64,000 nucleotides of DNA, taken from positions 868,001 to 932,000 of the forward strand of contig NZ_AP024895.1 in NCBI RefSeq assembly GCF_024347055.1. The letters are read 5' to 3'. Below the pieces are notes generated by a model. The model worked only from the letters and a program-made list of their open reading frames with translations, did not search any database and was not told the origin of the DNA. Origin of the DNA: Vibrio porteresiae DSM 19223 (GTDB lineage: Bacteria; Pseudomonadota; Gammaproteobacteria; Enterobacterales; Vibrionaceae). The number at the start of each line of letters is the position of its first letter. The stretch's first letter is position 1. This document shows positions 1 to 8,775 of this stretch, piece by piece. A program made the position numbers and the translations under genes.

Positions 1-467
1 GCATTACCTTGGAGGTAATTCAGCACTACTTCGTGGTGATCTTTGGTTTTGAATTTATCAAACACGTGCTCAATCACACCTTGCTCGTTAATCAAAAAGC
101 TGATTCGATGCAGGCCATCATACACTTTTCCCATGAATTTTTTTTCGCCCCATACGCCGAACTGTTCAGCAACTTCATGATTTTCATCAGAAAGCAGTGT
201 GAAGTTCAGGCCGTCGCGTTCAATAAACTTCCCAAGGCGTTTGACAGGATCAGTGCTGATGCCAAGCACCACTACGTTCAGATCTTGCAATTGTGGTTGG
301 CTATCACGCATACCGTGAGCTTGCACCGTACAACCGGGGGTCATCGCTTTAGGGTAAAAGTACACCAGTACTTTTTTACCTGAAAAATCGTTGAGAGAAA
401 CCGCGTTTCCATCTTGGTCTGGGAGGGAAAATACAGGGGCTGGCGTGCCTGCTTTCAATGTATTCAT
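1..467 (-). CDS. bcp: Thiol peroxidase Bcp (AhpC/TSA peroxiredoxin), C-terminus cut by window edge
   Basis: Peroxiredoxin that reduces hydrogen peroxide and organic hydroperoxides in the cytoplasm using thioredoxin. The reading frame starts at the ATG at 467-465 and stays open to base 1, so the C-terminal end lies outside the window. The peroxidatic cysteine is Cys46 in the AMTPGCTVQA motif. The resolving cysteine that E. coli Bcp carries five residues later is replaced by His51 (AHGMRD), so this copy cannot form that intramolecular disulfide. It lies 16 bases downstream of gcvR on the same strand, as in many gammaproteobacteria, and is probably co-transcribed with it. Confidence 0.95.
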   Translation of the reverse strand, partial: MNTLKAGTPAPVFSLPDQDGNAVSLNDFSGKKVLVYFYPKAMTPGCTVQAHGMRDSQPQLQDLNVVVLGISTDPVKRLGKFIERDGLNFTLLSDENHEVAEQFGVWGEKKFMGKVYDGLHRISFLINEQGVIEHVFDKFKTKDHHEVVLNYLQGN

Positions 468-483
468 CTGGTTTCCTTTTTTA

Positions 484-1029
484 TTACTGACTGTTTTTTA
501 TAAAATTGAGTGACCCATGGACATTGAGTTTTTCGCACAAATCATCAAACTCTTCTTGCAACTGCATCAGGTTATAACCTGCATCCACTTTGGCGGTAAT
601 CGCAATATGGAACTGGTTAGCTTCACAGCCTAATTTTGCTTTACTGATGGTTTGTGCGCTGAGCGACTCCATGCCTATGTTGCGATTGGCAAAGAAATTG
701 GTGAATTTCTCCGTCAATCCAGGTTTATCTTCTGACTCAACAAAAACTTCGACCAAATAGGTGTTGTCTAAGCTTTCGTGTGGTGAGGTTCTCTTTAATA
801 GCGTGATTAAATCGTGTTCCTGACCTAAAAGCGGCAGCCGGGTTTCAATGCGTGACAATGCACTCGGCGCGCCAGAAACCAACATGATCAAGGTGAATTC
901 CTTTCCAAACAACGCAATGCGACTGTCGACAATATTCAGGTCTGATTGCGTGACTAGCCGGACAATTTCATTACAGATACCGGGGCGGTCAGTCCCGACC
1001 GCAGTGATCACTAGGTGTTGAGTCATCAT
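484..1029 (-). CDS. gcvR: Glycine cleavage system transcriptional repressor GcvR
   Basis: A 181-residue protein made of two ACT domains (about residues 5-80 and 90-175). This is the architecture of GcvR, which in E. coli binds the activator GcvA and keeps gcvTHP repressed when glycine is low. There is no DNA-binding domain, as expected. The N-terminal ACT domain contains TDRPGICNEIV, a typical ligand-binding turn. The start is a tandem ATG-ATG (1029 or 1026) preceded by GAAGAGAT. It faces dapA across a 377-base divergent region and is followed by bcp. Confidence 0.92.
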   Translation of the reverse strand: MMTQHLVITAVGTDRPGICNEIVRLVTQSDLNIVDSRIALFGKEFTLIMLVSGAPSALSRIETRLPLLGQEHDLITLLKRTSPHESLDNTYLVEVFVESEDKPGLTEKFTNFFANRNIGMESLSAQTISKAKLGCEANQFHIAITAKVDAGYNLMQLQEEFDDLCEKLNVHGSLNFIKNSQ

Positions 1030-1406
1030 ATCTCTTCACATCATCTTTTTTGGGCATGTTATCACACTTGGTGAGCAGAAAAAGCGTCGATAAATTGCTT
1101 TTTTTGTTCTGGTTAATCATAAAATGGCACAAGACTGACAAGAGGTACAAGCATTGTGTCGCAATGTATGGTAAATCTATAGATTCCACTTCGGTGCGAC
1201 AGTCAGAACCAGAGAATGTGTCTGTTTTAGGTCGTGGTGAATGTCCTTTTGTCTGCATCTTTATTAATTTTTGGTATAGCTTTTTGCCTTAGTTCTAACA
1301 TCTGATAAATATTCATAAAAATGGACTGTTTAAGCGTATTTACCCCCTTGTGCACAGTGAGGGCCATGCAGTACCATGCAATGAGTATTCATCTAGGGAG
1401 ATAGAC
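1030..1406. other. Divergent gcvR/dapA intergenic region
   Basis: 377 bases holding the start regions of gcvR (leftward) and dapA (rightward). I see no convincing gene; the short frames here lack ribosome sites. A weak sigma-70-like pair TTGCCT (1284-1289) and TAAATA (1306-1311) could serve dapA. Just before dapA, CCATGCA occurs twice with a 10-base period (1369 and 1379). Confidence 0.4.
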
Positions 1407-2282
1407 ATGTTTTCAGGAAGTATCGTAGCGTTAATTACACCTTTCACGTCAACCGGCGAAGTAGATTATGTCGGTCTTAAGAAGCTAGTCGACTACCATG
1501 TCGCAGCGGGTACTGACGCTATTGTTTCCGTAGGGACGACAGGTGAGTCTGCCACTCTGACCGTTGAAGAGCATGTCAAAGTTGTAGAAAAAACAGTGGA
1601 ATTTGCTGCTGGGCGTATCCCAGTGATTGCAGGTACAGGTGCGAACGCTACCCACGAGGCGGTAGAATTCTCACGTATGCTTGATAACACCGGTATTGCT
1701 GCTTATTTAAGTGTGACTCCCTACTATAACAAACCGACTCAAGAAGGTTTGTTCCTTCATTACCAAGCAATTGCTCAAGGTACTGATATTCCAATTATTC
1801 TTTACAACGTACCAGGTCGTACCGGCGTCGATATGAAGCCAGAAACCGTGGCGCGTTTGTCTGAAATTAACAACATCATTGCATTGAAAGACGCGACTGG
1901 CGATTTGAGCCGTGTTGCTTTGCATCGTGAGATGTGCCGCGATGATTTCTTGCTGTTTAGTGGTGATGATGCGACTGGCTTAGACTTTGTTAAGCTAGGC
2001 GGTCACGGTGTTATTTCAGTGACCAACAATATTGCGGCGAAAGACATGGCCGATATGATTCATCTAGCGCTTAATGGCAAGTTTGAAGAAGCTCAAGCGA
2101 TCAACACGCGTTTAATACCTCTGCATAAAGGTCTGTTTGTTGAATCAAGCCCAATTCCAGTAAAATGGGCCGCTCATAAGCTTGGTTTAATCGAAAATGG
2201 TGATCTACGTCTACCTTTAACTGAACTCTCTGAACAAGCTCGCCCGGTTGTTGCCAAAGCGATAACCGACGCCAAGATTTAA
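1407..2282 (+). CDS. dapA: 4-hydroxy-tetrahydrodipicolinate synthase DapA
   Basis: Condenses pyruvate with aspartate semialdehyde, the first committed step of the diaminopimelate/lysine branch. The protein is 291 residues, one fewer than E. coli DapA. The Schiff-base lysine is Lys161 ([10 protein letters not shown]) and the catalytic tyrosine is Tyr133 in LYNVPGRTG; the GTTGES loop is intact. The start is the ATG at 1407 preceded by AGGGAG; an upstream in-frame ATG at 1350 adds 19 residues unlike the family and has no ribosome site. bamC follows, as in E. coli. Its substrate can be supplied by the asd gene at 47.6 kb, and dapE of the same pathway is at 4.5 kb. Confidence 0.97.
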   Translation: MFSGSIVALITPFTSTGEVDYVGLKKLVDYHVAAGTDAIVSVGTTGESATLTVEEHVKVVEKTVEFAAGRIPVIAGTGANATHEAVEFSRMLDNTGIAAYLSVTPYYNKPTQEGLFLHYQAIAQGTDIPIILYNVPGRTGVDMKPETVARLSEINNIIALKDATGDLSRVALHREMCRDDFLLFSGDDATGLDFVKLGGHGVISVTNNIAAKDMADMIHLALNGKFEEAQAINTRLIPLHKGLFVESSPIPVKWAAHKLGLIENGDLRLPLTELSEQARPVVAKAITDAKI

Positions 2283-2345
2283 ATTATCAGGCACTTTCGA
2301 TTACAATGCCGAGGTATTATGCCTCGGCGATTTTTAGGAGTTTCA

Positions 2346-3398
2346 ATGAAGTGTTCCCGTCAGCTAGTTATTAGTGCTCTAGCTGTGTTTGTGTTAAGTG
2401 CTTGTTCAAGCAGCCCGGCAGAACGACGTCAAGCAAAGGATGATTACACCTACCTTGATGCCAAAGATTTTCACCAATGGACGATGCCTGCTGGCACCGA
2501 ACTCCATTACTACCCTGATTACCAGATCCCAACCGGACAGTATCAGGGAGAAATCGGTTCTAAAGTTGATATTCGCCCGCCACAGCAAATCCTTGAGTTA
2601 ATTCCTGGTGCTCGTGCCGACATGACTAGCGGTGATGCTGTGTTGTGGATGGTGCGTCAAGCTGAAGCGGATAAAGTCTGGGATACCACACTCAAAGCGC
2701 TGACCGATGGCAAAGTGCCACTAGTAAAGCAAACGGATACCTTAATTGAAACCGCATGGGTTCGTTGGGTTTCTAAAGACGAAGACAGCGAAATTGATGC
2801 GCGCTACCAGTTAAGCCGTGTGACTGCCAATAACCGTTTTGGTATCAAAGTGAGTTTGGTCGACTGGCGTCAAGGTGGTGATCAGGGTAAGCCAAGTGTG
2901 AGCCAAAAAGATCGCTACACCGCCTATATGACGAACTTAATCACCAATCGTTACGATGAAGATGTTCGTCGTGAAGAGCTGCGTAAAGCGCAAGCTTTGA
3001 TTAAGCATATCCCGATCTCAATGGGTTCTGACCGTAGTGGTCTACCTGTGATTATTGCTCGCGCTCCTTATGATGTGTTCTGGCAACGTCTTCCTGAGCT
3101 TGTTGATAAGCTAGGAATGAAGATTGAAGACCGTAACCGTTCACAAGGTACAGTAAAAGTGAAATACAGTGAGCTGGATGAAGATTTCTACACAGCCCAC
3201 AAGCTGAAAGCGATGGATATGACTTCCGGCGAATACACTTTATTGTTGGGTGACTTAGGTAACCGTACATCAATTAACGTGACTAACTCGAAAGACAAAC
3301 CGGTCAAAGAGGCTTGGCTTGAGCAGTTAGTGCCAGTGTTGTCTGCTGTTATCGATGAAACAGCAAAAGCTCCCGCAGCAGCCGACGCTAAAAAATAA
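2346..3398 (+). CDS. bamC: Outer membrane assembly lipoprotein BamC (NlpB)
   Basis: Lipoprotein component of the BAM complex that inserts beta-barrel proteins into the outer membrane. 350 residues with a signal peptide ending in the lipobox VLSAC, giving lipidated Cys20. A short unstructured N-terminal segment is followed by two helix-grip domains. The start at 2346 is preceded by TTAGGAG; an earlier in-frame ATG at 2319 would bury the signal peptide and is rejected. It sits 63 bases after dapA, matching the dapA-bamC operon, and ends at a strong terminator. Confidence 0.93.
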   Translation: MKCSRQLVISALAVFVLSACSSSPAERRQAKDDYTYLDAKDFHQWTMPAGTELHYYPDYQIPTGQYQGEIGSKVDIRPPQQILELIPGARADMTSGDAVLWMVRQAEADKVWDTTLKALTDGKVPLVKQTDTLIETAWVRWVSKDEDSEIDARYQLSRVTANNRFGIKVSLVDWRQGGDQGKPSVSQKDRYTAYMTNLITNRYDEDVRREELRKAQALIKHIPISMGSDRSGLPVIIARAPYDVFWQRLPELVDKLGMKIEDRNRSQGTVKVKYSELDEDFYTAHKLKAMDMTSGEYTLLLGDLGNRTSINVTNSKDKPVKEAWLEQLVPVLSAVIDETAKAPAAADAKK

Positions 3399-3423
3399 TC
3401 ATCATAGATGAATCGAGAAACTA

Positions 3424-3454
3424 AAAAGGACGCCAGCGCGTCCTTTTGTTTTTT
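3424..3454 (+). terminator. Intrinsic terminator after bamC
   Basis: AAAAGGACGC and GCGTCCTTTT form a 10-bp stem around a CAGC loop, followed by GTTTTTT. It lies between convergent bamC and the DUF2897 gene and may act in both directions. Confidence 0.9.
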
Positions 3455-3478
3455 CTGATGTCACTTGTGACACTGGTA

Positions 3479-3766
3479 CTATGAGTGGTTATCTTTCTTG
3501 GCTTGTGATGAAGTTGGCGCAGACGAGTTAGATTGCGATACTGAATCGTGATCAGCTAAGACTTCATCGGACTCCAAGTCTTCATCGGACTCTACTGTTT
3601 CGTCACCATGACGCTCTTTATCCAATTGATTGAGGCGGTCTAGTTCTCGTTGCTTCATATACTCTTCGTATTTGATCTGCGAAGTGTATTTGAGCGCGGC
3701 GATATTACCAATAACCACACTCACGACCACAATACTGATGACCCAAGGATTAAACAGGAGATCCAT
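3479..3766 (-). CDS. DUF2897 family small membrane protein
   Basis: A 95-residue protein with one N-terminal membrane helix (NPWVISIVVVSVVIGNIAAL) followed by a charged, acidic, Ser-rich tail. It resembles the DUF2897 family of unknown function, common in Vibrio next to dapE. I choose the ATG at 3766 because GAGG lies 7 bases upstream; a GTG at 3778 is in frame but overlaps the previous gene's stop. It is the last gene of the leftward yffB-dapE-peptidase run. Confidence 0.75.
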   Translation of the reverse strand: MDLLFNPWVISIVVVSVVIGNIAALKYTSQIKYEEYMKQRELDRLNQLDKERHGDETVESDEDLESDEVLADHDSVSQSNSSAPTSSQAKKDNHS

Positions 3767-3774
3767 ACGCTGCC

Positions 3775-4452
3775 TCACTGACTGATGTTGGTAACATAAT
3801 CAGTGTAGATCGTTTGCAGGTGCTGCAAAATCACTTCTTTACCCAGAATGGGAGCATGCTCTATTTGCTCTGCCAACATCGCCATAGTCAATTGTGCCGA
3901 GCAGATATTGGCGGATGCTCTGTGACTGACATGCCACGGTTCGAATGCCACACCATTGCCTTTACCTTGAAATGGAAAGAAAAAACCAAATTGTTCAGCA
4001 TGGTCTTTTAGCCATAGATAAAAGCGATGCTGGTGGCCCTGCAGATACTCATCGGGTTCCAGTTGCAGCGTGGTTCCTTCGGCAATAGCAAGCCGGTCAA
4101 AGAGATCAAAATCGGTTCCCCAGTGATGACGGCTAGCACCTGGTAGTGCAGACCAGCGCAAAATGGCCCACATTTTTTGCTCATCGCTTAACGCTTGGCC
4201 ATCTATCGGGTGGCTAAGCTCATCCAATAAGGGCACTTCGCCAGACATCTTGCGATTCCAAATGGTCAGCTGGCGTTCAAATGGGCGAAAGCCGCTGGCG
4301 ATATGGCAAAGAAATCCGGCGCTATTGGCAGCATCTTGTAAAGCAAGCAGATCATCACGAACGTTTGGGTGCATGAGGAACGATTTTTGTCCCACTAATA
4401 CCTCAACCAAATGTTGGGTCGATTGTCCTGTCAATTGCGCCGGTGTCATCAT
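3775..4452 (-). CDS. M15-family D-alanyl-D-alanine carboxypeptidase-like protein
   Basis: A 225-residue zinc peptidase of the VanY/M15B type. The metal site follows the SxHxxGxxxD pattern: Ser107, His109, Gly112 and Asp116. The catalytic Glu171 and third ligand His174 lie in EPWHVSH. Family members trim the terminal D-Ala from peptidoglycan peptides or recycled muropeptides. I see no signal peptide, so a cytoplasmic recycling role is possible, but the location is uncertain. AAGGA lies just before the ATG at 4452. It is 15 bases downstream of dapE, which makes the peptide building block meso-DAP. Confidence 0.82.
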   Translation of the reverse strand: MMTPAQLTGQSTQHLVEVLVGQKSFLMHPNVRDDLLALQDAANSAGFLCHIASGFRPFERQLTIWNRKMSGEVPLLDELSHPIDGQALSDEQKMWAILRWSALPGASRHHWGTDFDLFDRLAIAEGTTLQLEPDEYLQGHQHRFYLWLKDHAEQFGFFFPFQGKGNGVAFEPWHVSHRASANICSAQLTMAMLAEQIEHAPILGKEVILQHLQTIYTDYVTNISQ

Positions 4453-4467
4453 GGGTAATCCTTCGTA

Positions 4468-5601
4468 TTAACCAAGTAGATGGTTCAATGTCTGCTGGTA
4501 CATATCGGTCAATTTTTCGAGATCGGCAACGCTTACGCATTCGTTCACTTTGTGAATGGTCGCGTTAACAGGACCTAATTCCACAACTTGTGCCCCCATG
4601 CGAGCAATAAAGCGACCATCCGAAGTCCCGCCAGTGGTTAGTAGCTGCGGAGCTTTATTGTTAACGGCTGCAACACCTTTGACGACCGCATCCAGTAGAG
4701 CGCCTTGGTCAGTCAAAAATGGGTGACCGCTTAAGGTCCACTTCAGCTCATAGTCTAAACCGTGGTTATCCAAAATAGCATGTACTTGCTCTTTGATGGA
4801 TTCATCGGTGAGTTCGGTACTAAAGCGGAAATTGAACTGTACATCAAATTCGCCAGGAATGACGTTCGATGCGCCCGTGCCACTGTGCAGGTTAGGGATC
4901 TGGAAACTGGTTGGTGGAAAATAGTCGTTGCCTTTGTCCCACTCTTTTGCGGCCAATTCGGCAAGTGCTGGTAACGCTTGGTGAACCGGGTTACGCGCCA
5001 AATGAGGATAGGCAACATGTCCCTGAATTCCTTTGACTTTAAGATCGCCAGTAATCGAACCGCGACGACCATTTTTCACCACATCACCCACTTCAAGAGT
5101 GCTTGATGGTTCACCGACGATACACATATCAATCGGTTCATTACGCGCCATTAACGTATCCACCACGCGAGTAGTACCGTTAATAAATGGGCCTTCTTCA
5201 TCGGAAGTGATAAGGAAGCCGATAGAACCTTTATGGTCCGGGTGCTCTGCAATAAAGCGCTCAACCGCAACCAGCATACAAGCTAAAGAGCCTTTCATAT
5301 CGGCAGCACCGCGACCGTAGAGCAAGCCATCTTTGATGGTGGGTTCAAACGGAGGGGTATCCCAATGGGCTAAATTACCTGCGGGTACAACGTCAGTGTG
5401 ACCGGCAAAAGCAAATAACGGTGCAGTGTGGCCACGACGTGCCCAAAAGTTGGTGGTGTCTTCAAACACCATGACTTCCACAGTAAAGCCAAGAGCTTCA
5501 AGACGCTCAATCATTAATTGTTGGCATCCCGCATCTTCTGGGGTGACGGATTGGCGGCTGATAAGATCTTTGGCCAGAGCAATTACTGGACTGTCAGTCA
5601 T
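4468..5601 (-). CDS. dapE: Succinyl-diaminopimelate desuccinylase DapE
   Basis: Dinuclear zinc hydrolase of the M20 family that converts N-succinyl-LL-DAP to LL-DAP plus succinate. 377 residues, the usual length. Metal-binding motifs are intact: [10 protein letters not shown] with His68 and Asp70, GRGAADMKG with the bridging Asp, and TSDEEGP with the catalytic Glu. A dimerisation domain spans roughly residues 180-290. It lies 15 bases downstream of the yffB-like gene, as in E. coli. Confidence 0.96.
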   Translation of the reverse strand: MTDSPVIALAKDLISRQSVTPEDAGCQQLMIERLEALGFTVEVMVFEDTTNFWARRGHTAPLFAFAGHTDVVPAGNLAHWDTPPFEPTIKDGLLYGRGAADMKGSLACMLVAVERFIAEHPDHKGSIGFLITSDEEGPFINGTTRVVDTLMARNEPIDMCIVGEPSSTLEVGDVVKNGRRGSITGDLKVKGIQGHVAYPHLARNPVHQALPALAELAAKEWDKGNDYFPPTSFQIPNLHSGTGASNVIPGEFDVQFNFRFSTELTDESIKEQVHAILDNHGLDYELKWTLSGHPFLTDQGALLDAVVKGVAAVNNKAPQLLTTGGTSDGRFIARMGAQVVELGPVNATIHKVNECVSVADLEKLTDMYQQTLNHLLG

Positions 5602-5616
5602 CCTTGAATTCCTTAA

Positions 5617-5964
5617 TTATGCAAAAAGAGAGGTGTATTGTTCGACGTTAAATCCCACGTGAAGCTGGGCGTCGATACGAAGAATAGGGCGCTTGATCAT
5701 CGCAGGTTTTTCCAAGAGTATAGCTGCTGCGTTATCAGCATTTAATGTCTCTTTTTGCTCTTGAGTCAGTTGACGAAAGGTCGTTCCGCGTTTGTTGAGC
5801 ACGTTTTCCCAGCCGAGTTGCAAAAAAAATTCTGCAATCAGTTCTGCCGTAATACCTTGTTTGCGGTAATCGTGAAATTGATATTCCACATTGGCTTCTT
5901 CTAACCACTTACGCGCTTTTTTAATGGTGTCGCAGTTAGGAATGCCATACATAGTAACGGTCAT
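5617..5964 (-). CDS. ArsC/Spx-family reductase, YffB-like
   Basis: A 115-residue thioredoxin-fold protein of the ArsC family. A single N-terminal cysteine lies in MYGIPNCDTIKKA, and the C-terminal RPILR segment typical of YffB/Spx follows. There is no CXXC pair. The E. coli homologue binds glutathione and may act as a thiol reductase, but its substrate is unknown. It heads the leftward run yffB-dapE-M15-DUF2897. Confidence 0.87.
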   Translation of the reverse strand: MTVTMYGIPNCDTIKKARKWLEEANVEYQFHDYRKQGITAELIAEFFLQLGWENVLNKRGTTFRQLTQEQKETLNADNAAAILLEKPAMIKRPILRIDAQLHVGFNVEQYTSLFA

Positions 5965-6052
5965 AATTATCCTTGTAAGACTGAATGATTATTTATTTTT
6001 GTTAAATCCTAACAGGAAGCGCCTTTGGTGACAAAGCGTATTGGTAATGAGG

Positions 6053-6205
6053 CTTATACCCAAATGGCCGCAAGATGCAGAATTCACAGCTTCATCAACG
6101 AACACAGGTCAAGATCAATGTCGGAAGGAATGGTCATTTCCTTTCAACGTCATTGTGCGCTTATATAAGTCATCGAAAAACCTAAGTTAACTTGTCGATT
6201 CGCCT
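6053..6205. repeat. Candidate dispersed intergenic element with internal hairpin
   Basis: The 419-base stretch between the yffB-like gene and the winged-helix gene (5965-6383) has no clear gene. Its centre resembles a type of non-coding element I recall between genes in several Vibrio genomes: it opens with a TTATACCCAA-like end, carries AAGGAA (6125-6130) and TTCCTT (6138-6143) around a TGGTCAT loop, and continues into an AT-rich end. The hairpin is visible; the assignment as a multicopy element is from memory. There is no second copy in this window. Confidence 0.35.
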
Positions 6206-6383
6206 CAAGAAAAAATAACAACTCTATCAATAGTTGGCACAGTGTCTGATTTTTGCGAACGAATCTCGTGCTGAGGCACAAAAACTACCCGAAATACCAA
6301 CCGATTGTAGAGTTATTGATCAAACTCAACACCTTGAAAACGAAAACAGAAATAATGAGGTCTGCACAAGTGAGGAGGTATCA

Positions 6384-6671
6384 ATGGAATTGAGTCCTGT
6401 TTTTGCAAGGCGACTGTATTTAGCATTGTTAGTTGAGAGTCTTGAACGGCCAAACGTACCAAAGCTGATTGAGAAAACCGGTTGGCCACGTCGTACTATT
6501 CAAGACGTGATTAAAGCCTTACCGGGCATTGGTATTGAATTGATGTTTGTTCAGGATGGTCGACGCCATAACGATGGCTATTATCAACTTTCTGATTGGG
6601 GGCCTTTTGATAGTCAATGGGTTCTGGATCGTAAAGTGGATATTGCAGAGAGCCTTGGATTTAACGCGTAA
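6384..6671 (+). CDS. Small winged helix-turn-helix protein (HTH_43-like)
   Basis: A 95-residue protein whose middle (about residues 8-60) reads as a winged helix: GWPRRTIQDVIKALPGIGIE looks like the recognition helix and wing. It resembles the HTH_43 family, of unknown target. The ATG at 6384 is chosen because TGAGGAGG lies immediately upstream; an in-frame TTG at 6234 would add 50 residues of unrelated composition. It is a single gene with its own terminator. A DNA-binding role is inferred from the fold only. Confidence 0.75.
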   Translation: MELSPVFARRLYLALLVESLERPNVPKLIEKTGWPRRTIQDVIKALPGIGIELMFVQDGRRHNDGYYQLSDWGPFDSQWVLDRKVDIAESLGFNA

Positions 6672-6695
6672 AAGCCAGCCTAGCTGGCTTTTTCT
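6671..6695 (+). terminator. Intrinsic terminator after winged-helix gene
   Basis: AAAGCCAGC and GCTGGCTTT form a 9-bp stem with a CTA loop followed by TT. The stem begins at the last base of the stop codon. Confidence 0.85.
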
Positions 6696-6786
6696 GTTAT
6701 CTGTGTTGCCCAATAACGTTGAATTTTAAGTATGGAAAGCATGCTATCTCTTGGCGTTATTGAGGCATATTCTTAACGGATAGATT

Positions 6787-7128
6787 TTATTGGGAAACAC
6801 TGACCCAATAAGCGATAAATCCAAGCCAACTTAAGACGAGCAATCCCCAAGGAAGAACAGTAGCAAAGCGGTGGTTCGTTGCTAAAATCACTTCATCGTC
6901 TACAGGACTATCTTGTTCAGCATTTTTTAACTTCAACGCTCTTTTCTTAGCTTTATCTGCCTGTCGACTCTTCTCTTTTTGCTGTTTTTTATACAGCGTG
7001 ATGCCTTTTTCAATCCCTTGTGCAATCAGTTTGGTCTGTTCTTTGGTCTGCCCTGGCCGCTGTGTGGCTCTTGCCACCTTCAGTGCCTCATTTTGCGTTT
7101 CAAGCGAAGGAGTGTTTGGTGTCTTCAT
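6787..7128 (-). CDS. DUF2956 family membrane protein
   Basis: A 113-residue protein. A long Lys/Arg/Gln-rich N-terminal part (about residues 1-70) probably forms a charged helix or coiled coil. A single membrane helix near the C-terminus (VLPWGLLVLSWLGFIAYWV) suggests a tail-anchored inner membrane protein. It resembles DUF2956 of Vibrio, function unknown. The ATG at 7128 has AAGGTG upstream; the frame extends to 7296 but that part has no ribosome site. Confidence 0.72.
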   Translation of the reverse strand: MKTPNTPSLETQNEALKVARATQRPGQTKEQTKLIAQGIEKGITLYKKQQKEKSRQADKAKKRALKLKNAEQDSPVDDEVILATNHRFATVLPWGLLVLSWLGFIAYWVSVSQ

Positions 7129-7266
7129 GGTATTCACCTTATTGTTTTGTTTAAGGTTACCATGTTTTGAACCAGAGAAGGCAACCCAAAGAGAATTGGT
7201 ACTACAGATCCACCTTGGAGTAGGGTAAAGTGATCGGCTGTTATAGTTTTTATTTATAGGTTGAGC

Positions 7267-7734
7267 GTGCGTTATTCGGTTGAGCAGTACGATCACTATG
7301 GCTATTTGAAAGCGCCCATCTGGTTGTGGTTTACTTGGGTGTGGTTGATTAAAGCATGGATAGTCTTAGTGATGGCAGGTGCAAGCCAAGAGGCTGGGCC
7401 ACGACTATTGGCTCTTATTTACCCGCAAAAAAGCCATTTTTATACAGAATTGGCCTTGGGTATTCCTGCGTTACTGCTGATGTGGATGATTCATTTACGT
7501 CGCCCTGATGGACGAGTGATGACGCGAGTGGTGCAACGTTGTGCGCGGTTGTTGACTCTGCTGTCACTGTGGGCGCAGTTGGGCTTAACCAGTTATTACG
7601 TGTTATTGCAGCATGGACAGTTTCATTGGTTTAGCGCGGTGTCGATTGTATTGTGCCTCTGGTTACTTCTGTATGTGTGGCGCAGTGAAACGATCAAAGC
7701 ATGCTTTGCCAAGCAAGATAAGATAAACAATTAG
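7267..7734 (+). CDS. DUF2919 (YfeZ-like) inner membrane protein
   Basis: About 155 residues with four likely membrane helices and a short YDHYGYLKAP-type N-terminal motif, resembling the DUF2919/YfeZ family of unknown function. The start is decided by the ribosome site: AGG at 7258-7260 is six bases before the GTG at 7267 but directly abuts the alternative TTG at 7261. It lies 59 bases upstream of a YfeX-like peroxidase; in E. coli yfeZ and yfeX are also close together, which supports the assignment. Confidence 0.75.
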   Translation: MRYSVEQYDHYGYLKAPIWLWFTWVWLIKAWIVLVMAGASQEAGPRLLALIYPQKSHFYTELALGIPALLLMWMIHLRRPDGRVMTRVVQRCARLLTLLSLWAQLGLTSYYVLLQHGQFHWFSAVSIVLCLWLLLYVWRSETIKACFAKQDKINN

Positions 7735-7793
7735 GGAAAGTCACCGTAAGTGACTCATATATCGAATTACACTGAGCAAAAAGTGAGGACGTT

Positions 7794-8699
7794 ATGTCAC
7801 TATCACAAACAGCAATCCTGCCGGAAGCAGGTCCATTTGCCCTGTATGCACAGTTTAACGTGCAGCAAAATGGCGCGGCAGTTTTAACACAATTACAGCA
7901 ACTTCCAGCGTTGGTTGATGAGTTAAATCAACAACAACCCGGTGCAGACGTCGCGATCTCTATCGCTTTTAGTCATGGTTTCTGGTCAAAGTTTAACGCA
8001 CCTATGCCTGCGGAGTTGGTGGATTTCCCAGAGCTTGGTCAAGACCCTGTGAAAGCACCAAGTACCAAAGCTGACTTCTTGATTCACTGCCACAGTTCTC
8101 GTCATGACTTACTCTTTTATGTGTTGCGTAAATTCCTCGAAAACGTGGCAGAAGATGTGACTGCAGTCGATGAAACTTATGGGTTCCGTTATCTTGATTC
8201 ACGTGATATGACCGGCTTTATTGATGGTACAGAAAACCCGAAAGCAGAAAAACGTGCTGATGTGGCACTGATTGCCGATGGCGAATTTGCGGGTGGTAGC
8301 TATGTGATGGTGCAACGCTATGTACACAATCTTCCTGCATGGAACCGTTTGAATATTGCCGCACAAGAAAAAGTGATTGGTCGTACTAAACCTGATTCAG
8401 TTGAATTGGATAAAGTACCGCCAGCATCTCATGTCGGTCGTGTTGATATCAAAGAAGAGGGTAAAGGCCTTAAAATTGTTCGCCATAGCTTACCTTACGG
8501 TAATGTGACGGGTGAGCATGGCTTACTTTTCATCGCTTATTGTCATACGCTGCATAACTTCCAAGCGATGCTAAACAGTATGTTTGGTGAAGCTGATGGT
8601 AAGACTGACCAAATGCTGCGATTTACCAAAGCGGTTTCTGGCACTTACTTCTTCGCTCCAGCGCAAGAGATGCTTCAAGCTCTGACTTTTGAAGCGTAA
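7794..8699 (+). CDS. yfeX: DyP-type haem peroxidase (YfeX-like)
   Basis: A 301-residue dye-decolourising peroxidase. The distal GXXDG motif is GFIDGTENP with catalytic Asp144. The proximal haem ligand is probably His213 (ASHVGR), equivalent to His215 of E. coli YfeX. No Tat or Sec signal is present, so it is cytoplasmic. Family members oxidise porphyrinogens and aromatic compounds with hydrogen peroxide; a claimed deferrochelatase role for YfeX is disputed. GAGGACG precedes the ATG. It shares a bidirectional terminator with the convergent flagellin. Confidence 0.92.
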   Translation: MSLSQTAILPEAGPFALYAQFNVQQNGAAVLTQLQQLPALVDELNQQQPGADVAISIAFSHGFWSKFNAPMPAELVDFPELGQDPVKAPSTKADFLIHCHSSRHDLLFYVLRKFLENVAEDVTAVDETYGFRYLDSRDMTGFIDGTENPKAEKRADVALIADGEFAGGSYVMVQRYVHNLPAWNRLNIAAQEKVIGRTKPDSVELDKVPPASHVGRVDIKEEGKGLKIVRHSLPYGNVTGEHGLLFIAYCHTLHNFQAMLNSMFGEADGKTDQMLRFTKAVSGTYFFAPAQEMLQALTFEA

Positions 8700-8726
8700 C
8701 AGCCTCAGTTACAAAGCGCGCAGTAC

Positions 8727-8758
8727 AAAAAGGGCCATGATGATTCATGGCCCTTTTT
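8727..8758. terminator. Bidirectional terminator between yfeX and flagellin
   Basis: AAAAAGGGCCATGA pairs perfectly with TCATGGCCCTTTTT (14 bp, TGAT loop). A/T tracts on both sides allow it to stop both convergent transcripts. Confidence 0.92.
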
Positions 8759-8775
8759 GTTGCTCGTTAGAGTGC

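Noticed and set aside
989..1292. Overlapping frames on both strands upstream of dapA
   Set aside because: They overlap each other and gcvR, lack ribosome sites and show no protein-like composition.
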